Source: a virus
Direction: 5' to 3' (one strand)
Length of the DNA: 34,454 nt
Virus record (IMG/VR): IMGVR_UViG_3300030107_002858
Span: 1-34,454 of that record
Below the pieces are notes generated by a model, which had not been told where the DNA came from, did no database searches, and was given only the letters and a program-made list of their open reading frames with translations. Both the position numbers and the translations under genes were made by a program. The number at the start of each line of letters is the position of its first letter. Within the stretch, counting starts at the first letter, position 1. Below, in pieces: positions 22,703 to 29,679 of the stretch.

Positions 22703-24148
22703 TCAGGCAGCAAGATTACTTTCATCTTCAGGTTCCGCAGATTCTTCAGGCATGTTTTTTCTTTCAGGAATCTCGGGTGCTTCCATTTCAATTAAACCAC
22801 CAGCTTGAGTTGCTTCAATCTCTTCCTCTATCTCGAACTCATCTCCCAAAACTTCCCCTTCATGCAATTGCTTCAATAATGTTTCTTGTGTAATTGTTCC
22901 AGCAGTATATAAAGCAAGCAAGCTTTGAATCTCAGTCGGATCAAGTCTTGAAGCTAAGAAATCTCTATTAACAAAACTACTACCTGCTTCATTGCTCCCC
23001 AGATAACGAGCATGATATTGGAGTGAGTTGTCAATCATGTCTTGCATTTGCTGTGCCACTACCTGCATTGTTGAATCTCCTTGGCTTCGGTCTATTTTTT
23101 TTGCTTCTGCAGTTTCTGCGGATAGCTTTTGCCCTAGAACTGCTGCCAATCCGAGTTCATTGATTTGTGCTTCTAATTGTTCAAGTCTGTCAAACTGAGC
23201 TTTGTAACTTGTGCCTTTGCTTTCTATGTATTCGGCACGACCTTCAGCAGGAAAAGCAATCGCTTCACCCGGTCCTGCACTAACTTCTTCTGCAGATTGA
23301 GGGAACCCGAAGAAAGCAAGCATCGGTACGGCTGAAATATGTAACTGATTATCTAAGTCGCTTTGAATCTGATAAGTCTTTAAATTCAACTCAGCAATAT
23401 CTTCCATCGGAGGTCGAGACTCCATTAAATTTATTCGGTTTGCATAAGCAACAGAAAAAGGAATCTCATCGAGACTTGTTGATCCTTCCTCCCATAATTG
23501 ATAGTTCCCATCCGAATCTTTCCTATGTATTTCAAAATTGCCCGGTGTCAGTAAACGGACTTGCTCAACTTGCTTTTCACCATAAAGTCCATCTGGCTCA
23601 AAAACTTTTTCAAGCAATCGAATCTGAACAAATTTTTGCTGACCATCAATCAATTCTGTTCTCCAACCTAAGATTTCTCGAGGGGTATAAGTAACCCAAT
23701 ATGGACGTCCATTTGTTCCAGCAGCAGGAGCATCAACTAAAACTCCTACGTGCCCATAACGAATCATCTTCCTAGCACTTTCGTAAGTCCAGACATTAAG
23801 ATCATTCCCCTGAAGGTCTACATCAAACAACTGTTCTCGAATAACATCAGCAACATCATTCAAACGAACTGGCTTTCTCGTCAACATTCCAGCCAACATT
23901 CTCTCAAGACGCTGGTAATAAGGAGGACAAGAACTTCTTGCTAATCGGTTGTCATAACTTTCATCTAATTCTCTAGGTTCTTGAGGCAGGTATCTTCGAT
24001 GCTTGCTTCTAATTTCATAACTACCACCAAGCAAATCTTCTATCAATATCCAGTGAGGCTCTTGTGCAAACCACTGACTGTTCGGATCATTTATTTCCGC
24101 ATTTGCAGACGCTCTTTCTCTGTTGTAATGATTGTACCCGCTATACAC
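22703..24148 (-). CDS. Portal protein (DUF4055-type), GTG start
   Basis: A 481-residue protein. The GTG is preceded by GAGGT at a 6-base spacing. Recognisable segments are HRRYLPQEPRELDESYDNRL, YQRLERMLAGMLTRKPVRLN, MIRYGHVGVLVDAPAAGTNG and YTPREILGWRTELIDGQQKF. Further on come LNLKTYQIQSDLDNQLHISA and LEAQINELGLAAVLGQKLSA. This is the DUF4055 portal pattern. It has an acidic, Glu/Pro-rich C-terminus ending ESNLAA. It forms the dodecameric ring through which DNA is packaged and ejected, and follows the terminase as expected. Confidence 0.9.
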   Translation of the reverse strand: MYSGYNHYNRERASANAEINDPNSQWFAQEPHWILIEDLLGGSYEIRSKHRRYLPQEPRELDESYDNRLARSSCPPYYQRLERMLAGMLTRKPVRLNDVADVIREQLFDVDLQGNDLNVWTYESARKMIRYGHVGVLVDAPAAGTNGRPYWVTYTPREILGWRTELIDGQQKFVQIRLLEKVFEPDGLYGEKQVEQVRLLTPGNFEIHRKDSDGNYQLWEEGSTSLDEIPFSVAYANRINLMESRPPMEDIAELNLKTYQIQSDLDNQLHISAVPMLAFFGFPQSAEEVSAGPGEAIAFPAEGRAEYIESKGTSYKAQFDRLEQLEAQINELGLAAVLGQKLSAETAEAKKIDRSQGDSTMQVVAQQMQDMIDNSLQYHARYLGSNEAGSSFVNRDFLASRLDPTEIQSLLALYTAGTITQETLLKQLHEGEVLGDEFEIEEEIEATQAGGLIEMEAPEIPERKNMPEESAEPEDESNLAA

Positions 24149-24185
24149 TTTTAAACCTCACAAGTTGCATGTAAACAGTTTAGTC

Positions 24186-25529
24186 TTAATACAGCCTAAT
24201 ACCTGTTCCTTTTCCTGCGTTTAAATGAAGTGGGTTAAATAATCGCCAAGTAATATATCCGATAGCGTCATTCATGTGGTCATAGCCAGCATCTTTGTCT
24301 GGTTCACCTTTTTCGGTATAAGACTGAAGTTCTAAACATTCAATCAATCTCTTAGCTTTTTTATTAATTTTTAAACGGACAAGACCTTTTCCATCTTCCA
24401 ATAATCGCTGAACTGAGTTCACTCGATCTCTTACTGGAGGATTTGAAGCTGGGGATTCATTTTGAAATCCGTAACTTTGCAGTATTTGGATGTCGGTCTT
24501 AGAAGCGTTTGTACTTCTGTTTCCTCCTGACGCATCAGGATAAGCATAGATCTTTTGATGTGGGTATCTTCGTTTGATTTCCTGTGCCAAAGAATCTGTG
24601 TCATGTGATCCACTCACCTCGTCAATAACTAAAAGTTCATCTCCCAAAGCGACTGCTATCACCGCACTCATATTCCCAATATTGAAGTCGATTCCTATCC
24701 TGAGTGGTTCTTCACGGAAATCACGGTCATCATGGACAACATGGACTTCTCTGGAAAATCGGTCATAAACCTGACCTGTGGTGATATTGCAGAACTCTCC
24801 ATTCAGATAAGCCTGAAGTAATCCAGAGTCATAGTTTTCTTCGAGTCTCGTGATGAAATCCGCTGGTAGATGTGGGTTGTCATAAGAACGCATCTTGATG
24901 AGTTTTCTATCCGTTCTTTGTTTTGCCTCATCTGTTCCGAACGTGTTCCACATCCAACGAAATCCTTCAGGTGTAGAAGCAACTCCAAACTGTCTTTGAT
25001 TTCCAGATCTCAAACGAGCAAGGATTCTGGGGAAAGCTCGATCTGCTATTGATGGAGATACTGTGTCTATCTCATCAGCCAATACCCAAGCAAGGTTCAG
25101 ACCAATTATTCGACCCCAGTTCTCAAATGATCGGCAAAGAATCTTTGTTTCTCCATTTGGAAGATGGAGAATATATTCAGGGAGTGGAGACTGTCTTGAG
25201 GTGTATGGAATTTCATACTTCTCAAGGAACATTTCAAAGTCCGTCTGCCAGATGTCTCGAATTAATGGACCTGTTGGTTCCATGACGCAGCCAGTAAATC
25301 CTTGATTTGCAATAGCAAGTTGCACTGCTTTCGCACATAAACTTCTAGTCTTGCCTGCTCCGTAACCAGCCGAAAGTCCAATAATCTGAGTCGTTGTATC
25401 TTCAACAAAAGACAGTTGCCCCGGATGTAGATCGGCTTGAATCTTTTGGAAAATATCGTCAGCGTTTAGAGAATCGCTTGAAGAAAGATTTGAAAGGATT
25501 GTGCCTTCCTTCGTGTCTAATATACTCAC
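24186..25529 (-). CDS. terL: Terminase large subunit
   Basis: A 447-residue packaging motor. The ATPase half has Walker A at residues 53-61 (SAGYGAGKT), Walker B with catalytic acid at 147-155 (AWVLADEID) and a coupling-type motif GVASTPEGF near 182-190. The RNase H-like nuclease half has candidate metal ligands D281 (RIGIDFNIG), D332 (YPDASGG) and D421 (YDHMNDAIGY). All appear intact. The GTG start overlaps the small-subunit stop as GTGA. It pumps DNA into the procapsid and cuts it. The packaging strategy (cos or headful) cannot be told from this sequence. Confidence 0.95.
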   Translation of the reverse strand: MSILDTKEGTILSNLSSSDSLNADDIFQKIQADLHPGQLSFVEDTTTQIIGLSAGYGAGKTRSLCAKAVQLAIANQGFTGCVMEPTGPLIRDIWQTDFEMFLEKYEIPYTSRQSPLPEYILHLPNGETKILCRSFENWGRIIGLNLAWVLADEIDTVSPSIADRAFPRILARLRSGNQRQFGVASTPEGFRWMWNTFGTDEAKQRTDRKLIKMRSYDNPHLPADFITRLEENYDSGLLQAYLNGEFCNITTGQVYDRFSREVHVVHDDRDFREEPLRIGIDFNIGNMSAVIAVALGDELLVIDEVSGSHDTDSLAQEIKRRYPHQKIYAYPDASGGNRSTNASKTDIQILQSYGFQNESPASNPPVRDRVNSVQRLLEDGKGLVRLKINKKAKRLIECLELQSYTEKGEPDKDAGYDHMNDAIGYITWRLFNPLHLNAGKGTGIRLY

Positions 25530-25852
25530 GATTCAAAGATTCCTGCAATTTTTGCCATTGAATTAATGGCACCTAGAGCAACATGAGGCTGATTATTTCG
25601 TCTTGCATCTTGAGCTAACGTTGATAATTGTGATAAAACATCAGCAGTAAATTGCCTGCGGTCTATGTCCCAATCAACTGCTATCACTTGGTTTGCTTGG
25701 GATATGTACTCATCAACTTGTCTAGGTTTCACCCCCCACTCTCTTACACCATAAGCAACAATCTCAGAACGACTAGCGTTTCTGGCTTTGAGTGCAGCGA
25801 CTTTACGAACACGCCACTCAACCTCTTTTTTTGTTGAGCGTTTAGCTGGCAT
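25526..25852 (-). CDS. terS: Terminase small subunit-like protein
   Basis: A 108-residue protein. A basic N-terminal helix (PAKRSTKKEVEWRVRKVAAL) precedes a helix-turn-helix-like region at about 25-55 (ASRSEIVAYGVREWGVKPRQ, VDEYISQANQ), then an oligomerisation helix (FTADVLSQLSTLAQDARRNN) and the end HVALGAINSMAKIAGIFES, which closely follows the terminal pattern of many small terminase subunits. It overlaps TerL by four bases and shares one base with the glycosyltransferase stop. It should recognise the packaging site on phage DNA. Confidence 0.83.
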   Translation of the reverse strand: MPAKRSTKKEVEWRVRKVAALKARNASRSEIVAYGVREWGVKPRQVDEYISQANQVIAVDWDIDRRQFTADVLSQLSTLAQDARRNNQPHVALGAINSMAKIAGIFES

Positions 25853-26679
25853 TAGGAACAGTCCTTAAGTTCAAATTTAAAACTCTTGGGAACGTAATCA
25901 GGATCTTTCTTAAGCGGTATGTCTTTAAACATAGTCCAATTATTTTTAATATGAAAATGAGGCCTCCCGTATTTGTTTACTAATTCAACAATACCCGGCC
26001 ACTTTGCTTGAAGTGTTCTTGAACCATAAGCACGAGAATCTAAGTTTTGATAAACAGTAGAGTTTCCACCTTTGACGCTCATAGTAAGCATCTTTTCTTG
26101 AGTAATAAAAGTCGTCCCGATAGTGCAAAGTTTATGAGAAAGAGTTTGCAGACATAAATCAACATCTTCATTCCATGGACCTCTCCAAGTGAACGGTAAG
26201 TCGTTGGATAAATTCATGCAGGAGTAGACATGAATATTTTTTCGGTAAGGAACGTTGCAGATACGACCATTGCACTGCCAAGAATAATACGGACCATATA
26301 TTCCAACATTTGTCCATTGGTCGCAAAACTCCTCACACATTCTTATCCCCAGACCCGGTTCTATCTTTCTTCTTATCTTCCCGTTGAAATGACAAAAGAA
26401 TCTGATATTGTCATCCATCTGCCAGTGTCTTTTATGACCTTGAGCTTTTGAGTGCTCATGTATAAAAACACGAGGAGGAAAAGACGTACCGTTATTTAAG
26501 AACGGCAGCTTAAGCATATATTGTTCAAACCCAGCTTTGAGATATAGCTCCCACTGAGACTCATCTACGACAAGATAAAATGGAATACCCCTTTCTTTAA
26601 AATGTTTCGGGAGATGATTTGAATCGGATCTTCCATGAGAAGGAATATAAATCGGATATTTAGGTAAGATTTTATCCAC
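25852..26679 (-). CDS. TAGT-like (TET-associated) glycosyltransferase
   Basis: From a GTG at 26679 this is 275 residues. In-frame ATGs at 26715 and 26733 exist but would overlap the radical SAM gene by 44 or 62 bases and lie before the domain start. The family signature is clear: YPIYIPSHGRSDSN (9-21), IPFYLVVDESQWELYLKAGF (32-51), HKRHWQMDDNIRFF (82-95) with the DD nucleotide-sugar/metal motif at 89-90, and GPWNEDVDLCLQTL (167-180) with E171/D172. YGRPHFHIKNNW lies near the C-terminus. TAGTs were defined beside TET/JBP dioxygenases and predicted to glycosylate oxidised pyrimidines in phage DNA. No TET gene is in this window, so the acceptor is unknown. Coupled to the packaging genes. Confidence 0.82.
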   Translation of the reverse strand: MDKILPKYPIYIPSHGRSDSNHLPKHFKERGIPFYLVVDESQWELYLKAGFEQYMLKLPFLNNGTSFPPRVFIHEHSKAQGHKRHWQMDDNIRFFCHFNGKIRRKIEPGLGIRMCEEFCDQWTNVGIYGPYYSWQCNGRICNVPYRKNIHVYSCMNLSNDLPFTWRGPWNEDVDLCLQTLSHKLCTIGTTFITQEKMLTMSVKGGNSTVYQNLDSRAYGSRTLQAKWPGIVELVNKYGRPHFHIKNNWTMFKDIPLKKDPDYVPKSFKFELKDCS

Positions 26680-27637
26680 AGTTATGAAGGCAGTTACGAC
26701 AGGCAGGAATCTCATCCCACTTATCTTCGGCATGAGCTGCTCGCAGCTTTTGCATAGAGGGAGCCGACCATGCCTCTTTTAAAGACATAGTTGAAACGTT
26801 TCCAATTACTAATTGTTTGCCGTATAGCTTACAGCAGGGGAGAATATCTCCTTCGCTATCTACTACTAGCTGTTTATTGGGAAAACTGCAAGGGGAAGGT
26901 CTTTCGTTGCTTACAAGAGTTAACCCAGTATCTTTCCCCGGAACTTCATTCATCGTCTGAAAAGTTATTACGTCCACTATGTCTTTCCATTGCTTTTCAA
27001 ATAAATCGGCCTCATGGATATTGATTTTATTTTTAAGAAAACTAACCCTCACTTTTGGAAATGTGAGGCCTAGTTGGTTTCGCTCGAGAACTAAAGACTT
27101 AACGTTCTCAACCACTTTTTTATATAGACCGTTCCTTCTTTGTTTGGAATAAGTTTCCTCTGTAGCTGCGTCAATACTGCAAAAGATTTTAGTAACTCCT
27201 GAATGAAGTAATTTCGTTCTTCGATCTTTAGTTAAAAGTGATCCGTTGGTAACAAAGTAAACGTTGAGAATCCCTTTGCTTTTAGCGTACTCAATCGCTT
27301 CCTCTAAGTCTTTCCTTAACAGTGGCTCATTAATGTAGTTCAATTTTATTGAGCGAGTCCCCAAAGAAGAAGCCTCGTCAATTAAAGATTTGTACTTTGA
27401 TAATTCCAAACTTTCTCGAATCCTGCCTCCTCCACTGCCATGAATACAAAACGGACAAGCCATATTGCAAGAACCGTTTAGTTCAAAATCAACCTGAACA
27501 GGAGCATCAGGAATTTTCTGAAACGATTCAGCATCTTTTTGGTCGTTTATGTAGTCATCCCAAGCGATTGGATCTGATTCAGGCGGCTTTTCGTAAAGAG
27601 CCTGAACGTTTTTTATATCAAAGAAGGAATCACTCAC
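26672..27637 (-). CDS. Radical SAM enzyme with SPASM-like C-terminus
   Basis: A 321-residue enzyme. The GTG start overlaps the ParB-like stop by 8 bases. The radical SAM [4Fe-4S] motif CxxxCxxC is C57/C61/C64 (GSCNMACPFC). Core TIM-barrel features follow: SIKLNYINEPLLRKDLEEAI (glycine-poor SAM-binding strand), NVYFVTNGSLLT, IFCSIDAATEETYSK. The C-terminal cysteines at 250, 268, 269, 313, 316 and 320 (SPCSFPNK, DILPCCKLYG, CRNCLHNCG) fit an auxiliary Fe-S (SPASM/twitch) domain, as in many modifying enzymes. The substrate is unknown. Genetic coupling to the TAGT gene suggests base or sugar modification. Peptide modification is an alternative, but no precursor-like peptide is adjacent. Confidence 0.86.
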   Translation of the reverse strand: MSDSFFDIKNVQALYEKPPESDPIAWDDYINDQKDAESFQKIPDAPVQVDFELNGSCNMACPFCIHGSGGGRIRESLELSKYKSLIDEASSLGTRSIKLNYINEPLLRKDLEEAIEYAKSKGILNVYFVTNGSLLTKDRRTKLLHSGVTKIFCSIDAATEETYSKQRRNGLYKKVVENVKSLVLERNQLGLTFPKVRVSFLKNKINIHEADLFEKQWKDIVDVITFQTMNEVPGKDTGLTLVSNERPSPCSFPNKQLVVDSEGDILPCCKLYGKQLVIGNVSTMSLKEAWSAPSMQKLRAAHAEDKWDEIPACRNCLHNCG

Positions 27638-28664
27638 TTTCTGTTAGTTGATATTCGAGATGGGCATGTTTTTCTTTTTCTTTAAAAGGCCACCAGATAA
27701 ATTTAGTTTTTTCAGTTAGTTGGGCTCCTATTGTTTTAGCAAAATCTTGCCTATCATTCTCTGTCTCAAAGTTTATTACAAGTTTTATCGCAGGCTTCAA
27801 CGGATCAAAGTCTAAGTAATCCCCCCAACCACCTTCATCTTTAACCGCATTCAACTCAGCTTTAGATCTTGAAACCAATAATAAGTTCTCTAACTTTTGT
27901 TTGTCATATCCAGTTCCTAATAAGTCGTCTTCCACTAAAAGCTCCTTTAATATCTCACTCATTTCTCGCATATTGCTTTCAGCTAAATGTGAGACTTCAT
28001 TATCTGCGGTGAGAAGTTTTAACGCTTTCGGATGATTTGGTGAGAGGTTCGTCCTCAATATTGGAACAGAAGATAAACCTAAAGAGATCGCAGCCTCAAC
28101 AACTCCATGTCCTGCAAGAATCGTATAATCATTAGCAACTAAAATATTCCTGTAAATACCATTCTCTTCTATTGATTTCTTTAGATGTTCTAACTGTTCT
28201 GGAGGATGTGACTTGTAGTTTCTTGGGTGTGGTTTTATTTTATCAATAGCAATCTGTTGTGCTTTTGTTTCTAAAAAGGTTGTCTGATCGAGTAAAGAAT
28301 TAAGCTCCAAACCAGCGTCAAAGCCTTGAAGTTCGTTTAATTCATGTAGCAAATTATCTTGATCCCATTCGGATTGTTCTGATATTTTATTATCTGCAAT
28401 TATATATGCTTTCTTTTCTTCACTTGAAAGATTGCTAACAACTCTGACAGGAACTTTTTCTAAACCTAATATCTTTGCTGCTTCGTAGCGACCATGTCCT
28501 GCAAGGATTGTGAACTTGTCAGTACAAACAATAGGTTGAGTAAAACCAAACTTTTCAATTGACGCAGCGAGGGCTTTTACCTGATGGTCAGGGTGCTTTC
28601 GAGAATTGTATTTATAAGGCTTCAATGAAGAGATGAGGATTTCTTCAGATTGAACCAAAGACAT
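27630..28664 (-). CDS. Tandem ParB/Srx-domain protein
   Basis: A 344-residue protein with two ParB-like N-terminal domains. The first (about 5-115) has LKPYKYNSRKHPDHQVKALA and AGHGRYEAAKILGLEKVPV (55-73), ending AYIIADNKI. The second (about 136-230) repeats the plan: IKPHPRNYKSHPPEQLEHLK, AGHGVVEAAISLGLSSVPI (184-202) and KLLTADNEV. The second copy loses the Arg after HG. A C-terminal domain (290-332: KPAIKLVINFETENDR, then TKFIWWPFKEKEK) is like that of phage ParB-like proteins near methylases and terminases. ParB domains bind or hydrolyse CTP, and some phage forms are nucleases. It opens the late operon divergently from the early arm. Confidence 0.85.
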   Translation of the reverse strand: MSLVQSEEILISSLKPYKYNSRKHPDHQVKALAASIEKFGFTQPIVCTDKFTILAGHGRYEAAKILGLEKVPVRVVSNLSSEEKKAYIIADNKISEQSEWDQDNLLHELNELQGFDAGLELNSLLDQTTFLETKAQQIAIDKIKPHPRNYKSHPPEQLEHLKKSIEENGIYRNILVANDYTILAGHGVVEAAISLGLSSVPILRTNLSPNHPKALKLLTADNEVSHLAESNMREMSEILKELLVEDDLLGTGYDKQKLENLLLVSRSKAELNAVKDEGGWGDYLDFDPLKPAIKLVINFETENDRQDFAKTIGAQLTEKTKFIWWPFKEKEKHAHLEYQLTESE

Positions 28665-28701
28665 AAGAAGTAATTAACTAAAAAAAGTTTACTGGCTTTG
28701 G

Positions 28702-28730
28702 TTGCATAATGCTATTAATTGTATTATAAT
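28702..28730 (+). promoter_or_regulatory. Sigma70-like early promoter (divergent intergenic region)
   Basis: TTGCAT, a 17-base spacer and a perfect TATAAT, with the -10 ending 22 bases before the ATG at 28753. The spacer end and flanks (ATTGTATTATAATTAAT) recur at 33730-33758, and in weaker form at the two promoters between, pointing to a shared phage promoter type. Confidence 0.8.
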
Positions 28731-28734
28731 TAAT
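28714..28734. promoter_or_regulatory. Inverted repeat overlapping the -10 element, possible operator
   Basis: ATTAATT and AATTAAT form a perfect 7-bp inverted repeat around GTATTAT, centred on the -10 region between the divergent arms. A TATAAT can also be read on the minus strand within it. A dimeric regulator such as the RHH-like protein or the ParB-like protein could bind here; this is inference, and AT-rich chance symmetry is possible. Confidence 0.42.
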
Positions 28735-28752
28735 TTAATTGGACTTAAACAA

Positions 28753-28968
28753 ATGACTCAAACAAAAATCAGAAGAAATCTTGCAAAAGATCCTTACAGC
28801 AAACTTGAACTAAAAATCAGAAATAAAAAGATGCAATACATCGCTGATCATTACCAAGAAAATGGTGACTGGATGGCTCTTGTTGAAGACATGGTTGACG
28901 AGTTTGAAGCTGGCGGTTCACTAACTAATCTCTTCAGAGGAATAAAGGAATACATGGAGGATCGCTAA
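28753..28968 (+). CDS. Small charged early protein
   Basis: A 71-residue protein, first gene of the rightward arm. It begins with MTQTK, an opening shared in kind with the products starting at 29680 and 33783, each behind a similar promoter. The body is basic and helical ([40 protein letters not shown]) with an acidic C-terminal half ([20 protein letters not shown]). The final helix could be a dimerisation or DNA-binding element. I do not recognise a family. Its position directly after the divergent promoter suggests early expression and perhaps a regulatory or host-takeover role. Confidence 0.72.
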   Translation: MTQTKIRRNLAKDPYSKLELKIRNKKMQYIADHYQENGDWMALVEDMVDEFEAGGSLTNLFRGIKEYMEDR

Positions 28969-28970
28969 AA

Positions 28971-29327
28971 ATGCGTTGCCCAGAATGCGGTAAAAAATCT
29001 CTTCATTGCTCTTCAGTCAAAGAAACAAGAACAGATGAAAAAGGATTCACAGTAAGACGTAGGAGAGAATGTATCTTCTGCAAACACAGATGGACAACTT
29101 TTGAAAGAGCAGAAGAATTTAGTTTTCTTGAACGCAGAAGAAAACTAAGCAATCATCAAATCAGAGCTATTTACGACTCAAAAGATATATTCTGCTCCCA
29201 CGAATTAGCATCTTTATTTGGTATTCACGTTTCAACTGTTCGAGATATAAAGAGACCATCAGACACTTATAAAAAAATTATTAACGCTACGAATCCCATT
29301 ACTTTTTTTGAAAACTATGGATCTTAA
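28971..29327 (+). CDS. NrdR-like zinc-ribbon protein with HTH-like C-terminus
   Basis: A 118-residue protein. Residues 1-48 match the zinc ribbon of the ribonucleotide reductase repressor Nrd[11 protein letters not shown] (C3, C6), [20 protein letters not shown] (C34, C37). NrdR continues with an ATP-cone, but this protein has a helix-turn-helix-like region instead: [34 protein letters not shown], where the pattern suggests site-specific DNA binding. It ends [11 protein letters not shown]. It may recognise NrdR-box-like DNA or act as a general phage regulator. It starts two bases after the previous gene and overlaps the next. Confidence 0.78.
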   Translation: MRCPECGKKSLHCSSVKETRTDEKGFTVRRRRECIFCKHRWTTFERAEEFSFLERRRKLSNHQIRAIYDSKDIFCSHELASLFGIHVSTVRDIKRPSDTYKKIINATNPITFFENYGS

Positions 29328-29631
29328 ATACACCTACAAACATCTTGACGATAAAGAGGTAAAAAGATTAGAGAAATGGCTTGAAGAAAGTAAAGAACCA
29401 GAGAATAGTGGCTGGATACCGTGGTTCAAAATTTTAACACCTTCAAATGATCCTAATTATGGTAGAAGAAAAGCGATAGATGAATCAAGAGTCGCTTCTG
29501 CACAAAGATACGCTAGAGAATCAAGGCTCGGAAAGAGCAGTAGATCTAGATACGGAAGTAAAAAGAGAGAAGTTACTCAGGTTAGTCGAAAGAAATTACA
29601 AGAGCAAGAAAGAAATAAAAGAATTGGTTGA
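29317..29631 (+). CDS. Small basic hypothetical protein
   Basis: A 104-residue protein from the ATG at 29317, overlapping the previous gene by 11 bases; a TTG at 29308 would add three residues. The N-terminal part is helical and charged ([20 protein letters not shown]), followed by [20 protein letters not shown]. The C-terminal 45 residues are very basic ([33 protein letters not shown]), compatible with nucleic-acid binding. No known family recognised. The next gene has its own promoter inside the end of this gene. Confidence 0.68.
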   Translation: MDLKYTYKHLDDKEVKRLEKWLEESKEPENSGWIPWFKILTPSNDPNYGRRKAIDESRVASAQRYARESRLGKSSRSRYGSKKREVTQVSRKKLQEQERNKRIG

Positions 29632-29656
29632 CATATCTATTTAATCGTAATACAAT
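29628..29656 (+). promoter_or_regulatory. Sigma70-like promoter before the DUF932 gene
   Basis: A perfect TTGACA at 29628 (inside the end of the previous gene), 17-base spacer and TACAAT, ending 23 bases before the ATG at 29680. Its TTAATCGTAATACAATTAA core also has inverted TTAAT/ATTAA arms, similar to the motif at 28714. Confidence 0.82.
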
Positions 29657-29679
29657 TAATAGGTAAACAACTTTTACAG

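Noticed and set aside
24431-25305. Open frames on both strands within the terminase large subunit gene
   Set aside because: The terminase frame carries all ATPase and nuclease motifs across this stretch; the others show no domain pattern and are shadows.
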